Below, in pieces: positions 47,501 to 58,400 of a stretch of 64,000 nt of DNA. Under the pieces are notes generated by a model, which did no database searches, was not told the DNA's origin, and was given only the letters and a program-made list of their open reading frames with translations. The translations under genes and the position numbers were made by a program. The first letter of the stretch is position 1. Each line of letters begins with the position of its first letter. Source of the stretch: Linepithema humile (Eukaryota; Arthropoda; Insecta; Hymenoptera; Formicidae); contig NC_090128.1 of assembly GCF_040581485.1 (NCBI RefSeq), positions 19,646,931 to 19,710,930 of the forward strand, read 5' to 3'.

Positions 47501-50500
47501 TTATAGTTTACTGTTTGCTTAATGACCGCAATCATTAATTACTGATTTCATCACATTTTGCCTATTATTATTGTTGGGCTATTAAATGATGCATAGACGA
47601 TGTGATAAATCATCGCAAACTATTTGATTTCATTCGTATTAAATCGGAATGCATCTAAATGCATTATTTAATACAAATGTCAGAGATTTTTTATAGAATT
47701 ATTAGTGTTTGAGAAAAACTTGACAATTTTGAGTGGGAAAAATTCGCACTGAAAGGAAGAATAAAGCTGAAGGAAATAACAAAACAAATATGAGCGACTA
47801 TCGGCCGACTGAACTGACTTTATCTAGCCGGTGCCTCGCGTCTCAACGCTTCTGTAATCCAAGGTGTGAAAACTCGCGTAAAATAGAAAGATAACGCGCT
47901 GTACGAGACAATGAAACGGACATGACCAGCAGATATCGGCTACTCGCAGCGGCGCTTTATGTACGTGCTCTCGCGGTGGCATCTCGACGTCGCCTCACTG
48001 TCTCTTGATTAAAGTGCATGATAGCGCGGCGACAGCGTTCCCGCGACAGCGCATATCTGTTGATTGCGCGCGGACGACGCCCGTTTCGCGTCGCTCGCTT
48101 GCTCGTTCACGCCGTTCGGTGCGCGAAAACGCGAGTCGCGTTGCACGAACGTTTATCTCTTTCGCAAATGAATATTTATATCCAGGTCATCCCACGGCGC
48201 TGCTTCTCGATGCCGGCGAACGAGGATCACCAGCCGTGGCGCTACAGCGCGGCGTAGCGTTCGGCTATTTTGCAATTCCGTCGTTTTGCCGACGCGTAGT
48301 ACAAAGGCGGGAGGGAAAAAGCGGAGTGGAAGGAGAGGCGGGATGAAACTAAGCTCGCCTTGCCGTTGCTGTTATCGCTGATGTCGTGGCTATTGCGCGG
48401 ACCAGCGCTAAGTAATTTCGCAGGGTTATTTCTAGAACGTGCTGGCTGGCGCGGTCCTTTTATTCAGCAGCGGAAAACTTTATAATCTCGTCGCTATTTC
48501 GTTTTCTCCTTTCTTCCGGTTCTTTTCGACCGCGATGCGACCTTCTCCGCACTACGTACGTTGTTCAATCTATGCAGGATGTCCTGGAAACTGCACAGTG
48601 TTCTCCCACCTACGGACAATTTGCGGTCAATATTGTTCATGGCGGGAACTATGCGGCCAACTATTATATTTATTAGTTTTTAATTATGCAGATAACGTTT
48701 TTGTCAGAGTTTAGAAAATAGCAGAATTAATTGTGGAAGGGCTCTATTGTTTACCTATCTTTTCAGCATTAGCGAAAGCTTGGTAACTTTTAATTTTGAA
48801 TAACTTCACAACTATCGACATCTCGTTATTAAGTCTTTAATGAAATAGTTGAAATTTTTAAGTGAATTACGCTTGCTTTTTTATCACAAAGTTATTATTC
48901 TGTTCATAAGATATTTTTGTAGGTTTTCCTTTGATATCATGAAGAGTTGTTTGTGAATTTTCTACTTCACTGTTCACCGCGTTAATGGACTATTTTTATT
49001 GCCTTCTACATATATTGGCCAATCGCAGTCCGTTAAAGAGTTAAAGTAATCGTATTTTCTTCGGCTTTACCTCAATCTGTCTTTAAAAGGACATTCGGTG
49101 AATCTACGGCAACCTGCATATCGACGGAAATTGCGCATGGGTCTCTTCCGACGCTCGTTCTTGGCCGCGCAAACGAGCGAACGAACGAACTTGAGAGCTC
49201 CATTTTACCTTATACAGCTGACGGAACCAGCTTTATTTAAGCCCGCTTGGGGTTCACCTCGATTCGGTCTAGATGTCGGCCGTCGCAACGAGATCCTAAA
49301 TGGAACCACAAATTGACTGTGCGAGAACGCTTAATTTCCGCGCCGCGCTAGTATCGATTTTCCAGGCAGGACGCCGATCGCGCGTCAACTCCAATCGACG
49401 TCAACGAATCTCTTTTCGATAAAATTCACGGCATCGGGCAGATCGATGTTCGCGAAAATTCGTCGGCTTGGCCGCGGCGAGCTGATGTCCCTTAAAAGTC
49501 CGTAATAAAACGAGCGACGTTTATCGCCGCGTAAAAGGCTCTGGTGGTGAGCCATGAACGATAGCACATTCGCAAGCACATTTCGATCGTGAAAGATCTT
49601 TTATTATATTCGGCGCGCAATGATTTTCACGAAGGAAAGAAATTCGACTATTCAAAATCTGCTTAACAATCCTACTGTCTGGAAATTTTGATTCAAGAAT
49701 CCTCGAGTCTGCAAAGTCGCAAATCTTGGAACATTGTTGTTTGCACGCGACAGTCTTAGAATGCAGGAATTTCAAAAGAATTCCCGAGAATCTTAAAATT
49801 AAAAAATAAAATTTATGAACAGTTAAATTCAAGGGATTTTATGGTGCCAACGATGTTGTAATTCAAGTTGTTCCACGCTAGTTTCGGCTTTCGGTTGAAT
49901 TCGAGCTCGTCCGACATCTGATATGCGATAAGCATTTATTTTCCTTGTCTATGTTCGAACAAAATCATAGCCTTACCGCCGTCTACGTTCGCAAAAGTTT
50001 CCGTCGTTCGGTCGCACATGCCGCGGCATTACCATGCGTCTTGCGCGTTCCGCGACATTATTAAATCGTGAATTCTTGTAGAGCTCGTGATATATATCTG
50101 CCGCTTGGCCTGCCATTGTGTCACAACCTGACGCCTCGAAAACCAGAGAAATTTATGCTAGCGCGAATTCGGCCGAAACTTTCATCTCGCCTTGGGAATT
50201 CGGTTCACGCTTTGCATGTATCGATTTCTAGTATTAATATGAATCTGCGTTTCCTCACCTACGACGCTTTTTCTATTCTTGTTATAGAACGAAGCCGGCA
50301 GAGTGCGAGGGAGTGCCGTGCTCGCAAGAAGTTGAGATATCAGTACCTGGAAGAGCTCGTAGCCGATCGGGAGAAGGCGGTGCTCGCTCTGCGAAAGGAG
50401 CTCGAAATGGTGAGTCTTATAATTAATCCTTTCCATAAACGTGAATGAACGAGAATTGGAAAATATTGGGAAAAGAATTCGTGATCTTTTCTTCTACAAA

Positions 50501-51667
50501 TAAATTATGGTTTATCAATAAGGATCAATTATACGCTAAATGGTAAAACAAATAGTGGAAAATAAATTTTGCCTTTTGAGATCTACTCCGTAGACTTTTG
50601 AATCGTTGTTTATAATTGACATAAGAAATTTATAACTTTGCTTGTATCAATTCACTGCGTAACGTTCAGCAAACGTAGTGCACATTGAAAGAGAATACAT
50701 AGAAGTAAAGCACTTTCTCTTGAAGCGCTCATATTTTTCTTTTGAGAAAAATATACGTTTCAGAGTTTTCAAAATTAGTTATATCTCGAACGTCATAAAG
50801 CAAAGCAAATTCTTCGGAAGCTGGAAACCCACGTAACTTCTTCCTTCCCATCACTTTTCTCATCGTCTTCCTTAATCTTTCCTCGAAGTGCAAACTAAGT
50901 TACTCGTAAAAGTGTAAAGTTCTGGCGGAATACAAAGGTTCGCTCTTTAGCAATACGACTAGGAATATTATTTGCATCTGACATTACTTCTGCAGGCGGA
51001 AAAGCATTCGCATTTGTTAGAGTCGCTTCACATGGTTATCTGACGGATTTTTATGGATCTTTTGCAGCGAACTTTATGATAAAAATTGGCATTTTATCTG
51101 TTTGATTACGTTCGTACTTGATAAAATATGCGTCTGGATATTTGATATTACACAAGATTTGAATAATAAAATAGAAGACAAAGGTTGTATTTATAAAGCG
51201 CTCGAAACCAAGAAATCACATTATCTGTCTATTGATTATTGATTGGTCGTGTTCATCTTTCTCCTTTTCTTCGCTGAACGAAATGCTCCATAACGAAGTG
51301 CTCCGAAAATATTTGACGTCGATATCTTGCGAAGGCTAGTTTTACTGAAAGCCTTTACACCAACGAAGCACGAATATCGCGAGTAAGAAGAGCAGTTGAA
51401 AAGTTCCGACAAGAAGCACTCCTGCACATCCATGAAACCGCTCCCGAATCCTTCCGATTCTTCCGAAGATCTCCAGCGCACGACTTATAGCAGTTACGAT
51501 GAACAAGGTCCGGCGGAGCTTATGTCCTTTACACGCCATCGTTTGTTATTTTTCTGCAGTATCGTCAGTGGACACTAGAATTGGATGCCGGACAAGTCCC
51601 CGAAGGACTGCAGACGATGCTGGAGGAACTCGGCTCGTTGAAACAGGAACAGTCCAGCAACAACTAA
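32395..51667 (+). CDS. REPTOR-BP: bZIP transcription factor, CREBL2 / REPTOR-BP orthologue (4 exons, very long intron 1)
   Basis: Exons 2-4 are clear: 47096-47189 (GGKRGRKPGRKAADKADMKAKL), 50288-50409 (ERSRQSARECRARKK then LRYQYLEELVADREK) and 51560-51667 (YRQWTLELDAGQVPEGLQTM, ending SSNN and TAA). They join in frame. Exon 1 is inferred at 32395-32433. The full model is 120 residues, the length of human CREBL2. Basic region residues 45-59, short zipper about 60-85. The bZIP-invariant Asn is replaced by Ser47, as I recall for CREBL2. In Drosophila, REPTOR-BP pairs with REPTOR (the CREBRF homologue) to drive genes induced when TORC1 is inhibited; vertebrate CREBL2 is linked to metabolism and adipogenesis. 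Introns are about 14.7, 3.1 and 1.15 kb; the first hosts two mobile elements. Identity is very secure for exons 2-4; the start exon is less so. Confidence 0.9.
32802..33149. mobile_element. hAT-like MITE, copy 2 (348 bp), inverted relative to copy 1
   Basis: It has the same terminal inverted repeats as the copy at 16269-16599 and a closely similar interior read on the other strand. The 8-bp target duplication CGTGCAGT is perfect (32794-32801 and 33150-33157), so this insertion is probably younger or better preserved. It is 17 bp longer than copy 1 because of an extra GCGCATGTGCG-type segment near its right end (about 33100-33120), where copy 1 has one such segment. It lies in intron 1 of the CREBL2/REPTOR-BP gene. 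Confidence 0.92.
33158..34350 (+). promoter_or_regulatory. Possible alternative 5' exon/promoter zone of the CREBL2 gene, with an internal duplication
   Basis: Two related segments, about 33430-33545 and 33990-34105, share TTCCATATTTC-CGCGAT, then AAGTGAAT, CGTT and GTTAAAC in the same order. Donor-like sites follow each: CAG/GTATGC at 33642 and CCG/GTGAGT at 34345. CpG-rich sequence runs to about 34740. This could be duplicated non-coding first exons of the CREBL2 gene or of a separate transcript; no frame is conserved between the copies. Confidence 0.35.
34351..36631 (+). other. CREBL2 intron 1, segment before the foldback element
   Basis: GC-rich up to about 34740 and AT-rich after that. 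Short frames on both strands show no known motif. Nothing else is supported. Confidence 0.6.
36641..37924. mobile_element. Long-inverted-repeat (foldback) element, possibly Mutator-like, non-autonomous (1,284 bp)
   Basis: The sequence reads ATCTCTGTGAAGTTGGCACC at the left end, and its near-exact reverse complement ends the right side. Arms of about 510 bp (36641-37151 and about 37411-37924) are nearly identical in inverted orientation. A perfect 9-bp direct repeat, TCATCGCTC, flanks it (36632-36640 and 37925-37933). Inside the left arm and spacer, a 161-bp unit starting TTAATAATTATCGTTAGAAC begins at 37021, 37182 and 37343, and a diverged relative begins near 36861; the right arm has only two unit equivalents. 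Long terminal inverted repeats with a 9-bp target duplication fit Mutator-like elements, and the tandem subrepeats fit foldback elements. There is no transposase frame. It lies in intron 1 of the CREBL2/REPTOR-BP gene. Confidence 0.85.
37021..37420. repeat. 161-bp tandem subrepeats inside the foldback element
   Basis: Two full units (37021-37181, 37182-37342) and a partial third (from 37343) share the order TTAATAATTATCG, GAACTCTTGAGGTGCTAC, ATAAAATAATCAAAA, TCGGTGATAC, then TATATATTGGTCT. The spacing is exactly 161 bp between the two pairs of starts. A more diverged unit precedes them (about 36861-37020), and inverted counterparts lie in the right arm. Confidence 0.9.
38524..38577. repeat. 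(AT)n microsatellite, about 27 repeats
   Basis: An uninterrupted AT dinucleotide run of about 54 bp in CREBL2 intron 1. It is self-complementary, can extrude as a hairpin and is likely polymorphic. Confidence 0.97.
41596..41655. repeat. GA-rich imperfect microsatellite
   Basis: A purine run of GA and GGGA/GAAA units that ends in an almost pure (GA)n stretch. It lies in CREBL2 intron 1. In insects such tracts can bind GAGA-type factors; no binding is shown here. Confidence 0.9.
47190..50287 (+). other. CREBL2 intron 2
   Basis: Bounded by GTAAGT at 47190 and TAG at 50285-50287. AT-rich at first, with a GC-rich patch at about 47940-48540 that has open frames on one strand but no recognisable protein. 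The frame open before the exon-3 acceptor runs in from intron and is not coding upstream of 50288. Confidence 0.75.
50410..51559 (+). other. CREBL2 intron 3
   Basis: Bounded by GTGAGT at 50410 and TTTCTGCAG at 51559. I see no repeat or nested gene. Confidence 0.8.
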
Positions 51668-52480
51668 GCGGGCAAGGAGGCGAGGAATAAGGAAGTCACG
51701 CGGATCGAGCCGTTCCATTTATCTCGTTTCTCTGATCGAACCTCTTTCCTCCCTCTCTCCCCTCGTAGTCGAGTTTATTTTCCGTCTTTTCTCCTTTTCT
51801 CTTTTGCAGTTTTTCAGGACGATAGGAAACAATTTGGCTGCTGAATTTGAATTTCCTTTCCTATCTCATCGATTTTTTTTTTTTTTTTTTAAAAGAAAGA
51901 AAAATTATCTGATTTGCTTTTTGTTGACGATACATTTTCTATCCGCGTGAAAGCGAGATTTCCTTTCCTTTCCTCCATCTCCTTCTGACTCTTTCACGAA
52001 AGGCGGAATCGTCGTCTGATTACCTCGTTACCTCACACGTTACATATTTTTTTTTGTATGTATGTATTTGTTATCGCGACTCGTTAAGTTGATCCATATT
52101 TTTTTACTCACGTTGGTTAAGGACAGTGATTGATCGGTCGGTCGGTCTGTCTACGGCCTCACGCTTGTAATGTACCTCCCTCGCACGATTGTTGCGGTGT
52201 AAGAAAGTAATTATAGATATATCACTGTTACGCATCAAAGGGAAAAACGATCGTTGTGTATCATAGAAAGTCTATATTCAGTATTGTCTGTTCAAAGTAC
52301 GTCATAGCGAGAGGTTCTCGTTGACTGTTTGCCGATTCGTTTGAATTATATACCGATATATGGTATTCGTTTACCGTATGAAAATCATCATTTTGTACAA
52401 ATTAGCGCCATTACAAAAGTTGAATCGTATATGTGTACGAAAGAGTCTATTAGTCGAATAAAACCGATATTTTTCGATGA
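51668..52480 (+). terminator. CREBL2 3' UTR and candidate poly(A) signal
   Basis: A T-rich sequence with a long uninterrupted T run at about 51877-51890. AATAAA at 52457-52462, about 790 bp after the stop codon, is the first clear poly(A) signal candidate. The true end could be earlier if a variant hexamer is used. Confidence 0.4.
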
Positions 52481-55400
52481 AAAATTATTAACATTTATCG
52501 TTCCTGCTTGTTTCGTTTCCCGCAAATTCCCATGCGAAAATCTTCGAATTTTACTACCCGAAAGCATGGCGTTTGCGCCATATGAAGCTATTATTTTCTG
52601 TTGAACAAAAATGCGAATTTTTTTTACATTGCGACACAAGGAACACGTATTCGTCGGCGTTATTTCGAAATCACATTTTGGGCACCGTGATTCCACGTCG
52701 CGCTTTTACGCAACGAGAATTTGCATATTTTTACGTGAAATATGTCGAGCTATGAAATCTCCGTTCCCGTTTACGTAGATTGCGGCGCATTCACCCGCCG
52801 ATATTACCCCTTGCGTTCATCCAGTATCATTCGGCGGTCCGTTGAAAAGAAGATAAAAAAAAAGGTAGATCCGATCTCGTCAGTTATCGCGACTATGTTC
52901 GGAAATTTGAAGTGAATTTTGTTACGAAATTTGTTATGCAATTTGGCTGGAAGCTTTTAATCAGTTCGAGCAATAATGGCCGAGCTTAACGTCACCGTGT
53001 AGTAATAATTGCAACGATAACAATGTTATAAACGGCGGCATCGATCGAACGAAATGCCACGAGTAAGAGGATAATCCGCTGCAGTAATTTAATGACATTT
53101 TCTATTTTTTTGATCCTTGAACGAATTACTGGTTTTTTTTTGCTCATTTGCCAGTGCATGTATAAGCGGTGAATGTATCAGATCAATTTATTCAAATATT
53201 TAGCTTCATGTCCCTGGAAATGTTGGAAAGCGATATTTGCGCGAGATTTTGATTTTGTGTTTTTTGGGAGCTGCTATTGATATGAATGGCAGGTAACGCA
53301 AAAAAATGGGGGGATTAAATTTGCACACGTTCAGATAGAATTTTCATCAAATATTACATTTGCATATCATCTGCCTTACTGCGATACACGCTGAATCAGA
53401 CTTTATTTTTCTATTAAGAGAGAAAAATCGATTTTCACCGTCGTTTTTCACGTAGAACGTGGAAAAATTTTGTCATAGAATGCAGATTTAAAAAAATCAC
53501 ATTGTTTTCTCCATGAGCGCAACAAATCTGTGTTAGGCGGAGTGTAAGGTGGAAATATTGCCCCGTAAATATGAAATTGTACTAAAGTACCGAGTAAAGA
53601 ACCGAGTGTTTCGCATTGTTATTAAGCTCGCTGCATAGTACATAATATACTTTCTAGCGCAACGGCTTTAGTTGTGACAGTGTCCGGAGATGATATATTT
53701 TACACGCTGTCTGAGAAATAACCAACTTCTGGATAAGAGATATTATATGGGCCAATTCTGTGTCTCTGGTAAATTATATCGCGTAATATTACTAATGCTA
53801 GTATTATTTATTACATCGAACGTAATAAGAGATGCGTAATCTTTAAAGAAATTTCTAAAACGTTTTTTTCTTCTCAGACTCTCGATCAAGTTTTGCATTA
53901 TATAATTATAGATAAAATTGATTTATATGCTCGGATAAAATTTCACTTATAATTTTATATAATGGAAAGCATTTGAAGATTCGAAATACACATGCAAGCA
54001 TTATCATTGATACGTGTGCGTTTCTGATTTTTCAAATTTCGTTGCACTTTGACACATAAAATTATAAATAAAATTTTATTCCTATCGCGAATTATAAATC
54101 GCCTAAAATAAGCTTCACTCCACGTTATATCTGCAACATGACGTAAGACATTTTTCGCGCTAGACTATAATCGCCTCGTATTTTCAGTATTGTTCCCAGT
54201 AGATCTCATTTGAAGCTCATTCGATCCCTCGTAGAGAGATGCCCCACGAGGATCATTAGCGACACTTGCGTAACTCATAAAGGACTAGCGATGCATGTAT
54301 ACGTATCTGCAGATACGTGTACATCTCGTGCGGACGGATAACAACACACAATTCCGCGCACCATAAACCGCGGACATTCAATTTCGATGCCGCGGAAAAC
54401 GCGGGGAGTTCTTGCCAGATGGGTGTACAGTCGGACAGATAAACGGACGAGCCGATGTGTCGGGTGCAGAGTTCATAAAATGTGGTGTTGCGGTGTGAAA
54501 AAATAGCGGCTATGTTTAGAGACGTGGAAATAAGGAGAAAAAATATGGCTATTCAGCAGAGCGAGGAAATATTTGCGGCCTCTGCCCCTTTTGCGACCGG
54601 GCTCTCGCGTTGCTCGGAAATTTATTCCGATAGCCATGTCCGAAAATATTTTTGGCCGGTTTCCTTTCGTTTTGTGGTCGTAATGTAGAAAGAAGTCGCG
54701 GAATGGTTCGTTGCGTTTGACATTTATAGCGCGTCTCGCAACTTGCGGTTTTAATCTTGGTTCTCTGATGAATTGGGAAAACTTGATAAAAATGTTGGAT
54801 AGCTAATAATTTCAAAGCGAATTTATTGATTTATATTTTCACGTATGGGCCGAATTTGAAAACTAGATAAGTGCTTATAAATAATATTTGACAGCAGAAG
54901 AAATAAAAAAGATAAGATACGAGCAATATCATAAAGCAACATCGCGGTTTTTCGCGACTCCTACATTTATGTATGTACAATTTCTTAGGAGCTGACACGA
55001 ACTTTTAACATATGTCATGGGAAATTTTATATCCCCTGACATATAAAACAATATTGTTGAATAGTAAAGTACAAATTTGGTCAGAAGTATTTTATAACAA
55101 AATACATTTTTTGTTAATTAATCAACTCATCGATACGATTTATTTCATTAAAGAGATGGCTAATACAAAGTTGATAAAATGGTAACGAGAAGAGTAAGTA
55201 AACGGGAAGCTATTTTCTGAGGCGACGCGTAAAGCCTGAAAACGTGAGCTGAGAAGCGACAAGTAACTCTATCTCCGCGTCTTACCGTCTCTTCTTTTTT
55301 TTTTTTTTATTTTCTCGAAGAAATATGCCTTCGAAGGAATGATATTTGCGGGTATTATCGTGCCGCTGCTGTTATTCCAAACAGTATTACGCGTAAGCAG

Positions 55401-58400
55401 ATCACGACATTCAATCTGTGATGTCTCGCCTGTACGCAAACAGGCGTGATGTTATAGGATTCGAGTCGATTATACGTGCGAAAAATTGAATTTTTAATTA
55501 TAAATTATCACTGATTATTTTTCAAGTTAAAAAAAGATAAAAAAATTATTTGTGAACGGATTAATATTGATCAAACAGGTCGCTCGCAAATTTGATTACA
55601 CATCACGGAGATCGCAGTGCATTTAAATAATACAATTTAATACTAATTTATATATTCTGCATTTAGCACCTGCAAGAACCGCGCAGAATATATTATTCCA
55701 TCGCCCAAAAATGTGATCTGAAAATTTTATATAGGCTATTTCTCGATTTTGATGGAACCGAAATATATCAGTGGGATGTGTTCTGCACACGTCTATCTTT
55801 GCGTAGCATGAAAAATTGATGCTTCCCGAGATATGCGGTGCGTCAATTCTCTCGCAGAAGATATATTTCTAAGTTAAATTTATTTTATAAAATAGCTGAA
55901 AGAAAATGTTTTTTAATGTTAGGAGTAAATGATATTATTTACATTTGGCATGCTTCTTTTTTAAATGCTTCGCATACATTGTTTTGCCCAAAGCCGCAAA
56001 TATCACGTATAAGTATCTGCTATAAAAACACGCTCGTGATTATTTATGAAATATATGCCGGCATAAATTATGTATGAAATTATGTAAACTTACGGAGGAA
56101 TTCTGCTTCTCTCTTATATTATGAAGCTTTACGGTGGAGTGTCCCCTTTTGGGTAAAAAGTAAAGTAAGGACGTGTATGGATGTCACATATGACATACTT
56201 CACCTTTCGAATAGTAAAAATCATGATGTTGAATGATTAAACAGATTATATACAACATAATTTATAATACTAAACATGAAACCTCGCGAGCACGTTTCAT
56301 AAAATTTTAAACTGATTCTTAATTTATGCAATTACGTACATTGGAATATATAATTATCTTTTATTTAATCGTAAATTTGTCACATTAGAAAATTAACTAA
56401 AAAACTATACTTTTTTTCAATTTTAAAAATTTTGCCGTTTTCTCTCCAATATGATTTAATTTAAATATTTAAAAAAAAAAAAAAAATGTTTTTGGTCATC
56501 AAAAATTGAGTTAAATTATAGATCAATCTATACTTCATTTATAATTCTTAAGGGATGGAATATGTGTGTTGTTTTTCTATGGGATGACCACTGACGATAT
56601 TTATGATGGACTGAACGAGATGAAGCTGAAGGCACTTCCGCTGATTCAATCGCGTTGCGAATATAATATTCACGAGGTCGATTTCCGGCGAACCGGTCGC
56701 TACATCTAAGTGCTCCGCGATAACCACCAGCGGTTGTGTACATTGCGAGAGCTCTCGACAGGGCCGAGCAATCAAGGTTTACGATTGACCGAATCGTAAA
56801 CCCGCTTCTACCCGCGACGAGATACGATTCTTGATTGTATAAGTCGAACCCGGAGCCAGTGTTGGCCAAATTCCGTACAAATGCGGCATTAATTCTACCA
56901 CTGCGCACTCCGTAAAGCGAGTGGCTCGCTGGTATCTCTTGACGCCACCTCGAGGCACTGCGGAGACTCCTTGGCTCATATTTGTATCGCTCGAAGTCCG
57001 AAATTTCTACGAGATATACTTGATCCATCCTTAGAGAGAGACTTGGCTAATCCTAGTTCACCTTAGACGCTCTCTGCGCGCTTAACTGTTTCAAACATAG
57101 CGCATTAGTCACCGGTGAAACTATTGTGTAATGAATCGTATTGATATACTAATTCGTAATAATTACAGAATTAAAACTTTTACTACAATATATACATGTA
57201 TATATATTATATATATGACTTGTTCAACATCTATGAAATACAAACATTTCAATAAATAAGGCAAGATTATAATTATAATTATTTGAATAATTTAGGATCG
57301 CTATATTTGTTTGAATTATTATTGGAATAATTATTTGATACTTATTTATTTAAATATCATATGATATAATTTTCCAAATAATGAACAATATTGTTCGTTA
57401 TTTGGAAAATTATCACGCCTTATTGAATTAATAGGATTTTATTACTATTCAAATATTATGTATTATATTATACAATTGTTAGCAATTCATTAATATTGTA
57501 TATACATAATTATATTATTATACATATTTTATAATATTATATAATTATGCATAATTATTTGAATAACTATTAGCACGTTTCTGAATACTAATTTCTGAAA
57601 ACATAACTATTTTTTTCGGTCAATTAACAGACAATTAACGAAATGACATTTATTAAATTTTTTATTGACTTGTACGTAGGAAAAAAATTTTAATATATCA
57701 TCGCGAGCCTATTTCACTAGGCGGAGTGACGCGAGCGTGCAAGTAAAATAATGCACCATTTCCTTTTACTCTTTTCTCTCTCTCCACGCAGGATGCGGCT
57801 AGAGAATTTTCCTAACTTTAGGACTTCTTTTTACTCCGCGCCTCGCGCTCACTTTGCGGAGCACTCAGGAATATCGTCCGCGAACTTTTTGCAAATCCAA
57901 CAAATTCCGTCCGGGAAACGCGAGCGGGCCGGGCGAGTAACGCCGTCAGGCGTTTCTTAAAACGGCCGCGAGGTATAACTCGCCGGTTTCATATTATACG
58001 TTGCGCGGGGCCCGTATTAAGGGATGAAATTTATAGGTCGAGTTTCTACAGTAAACTTAGCCGATATCTCGCCGCGAGGCGAAACAAAGAGTAGTTCTCT
58101 TACCGGAGGTTGTGGCACTCCGCTGCCTTCGTAGGCTCTCTCGAAGGTAGTTTCCTCGTTTCCGTCACCTTTCTTGCGCCCCTTTACTCTCGCGGCTAGT
58201 TTTTCTCACCTTTTTACTTCTCTTTTTGCCTCCACTCGCGTCCCCGTCTCCTCCCTGTTTCTGCGGCGGAGTGTCGGCCGAACGACGGTAAAAAAAGCTG
58301 AAAACTGCAGCGGTAACGGCGCGCGGTAAACGCTGGAAGATGGGGGGAAAAAAGTAGCTGGTTCGGAGATGTCGACGTGCGCGAAGAAACCGGCCGTTCA

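Noticed and set aside
48005..48346. 113-codon plus-strand frame in CREBL2 intron 2
   Set aside because: GC-rich chance frame; Arg/Ser/Ala-rich without a family match.
50068..50448. Reading the 126-codon frame around exon 3 as a complete gene
   Set aside because: Only 50288-50409 is coding; the flanks are intron, shown by the acceptor at 50285-50287, the donor at 50410 and the protein similarity.
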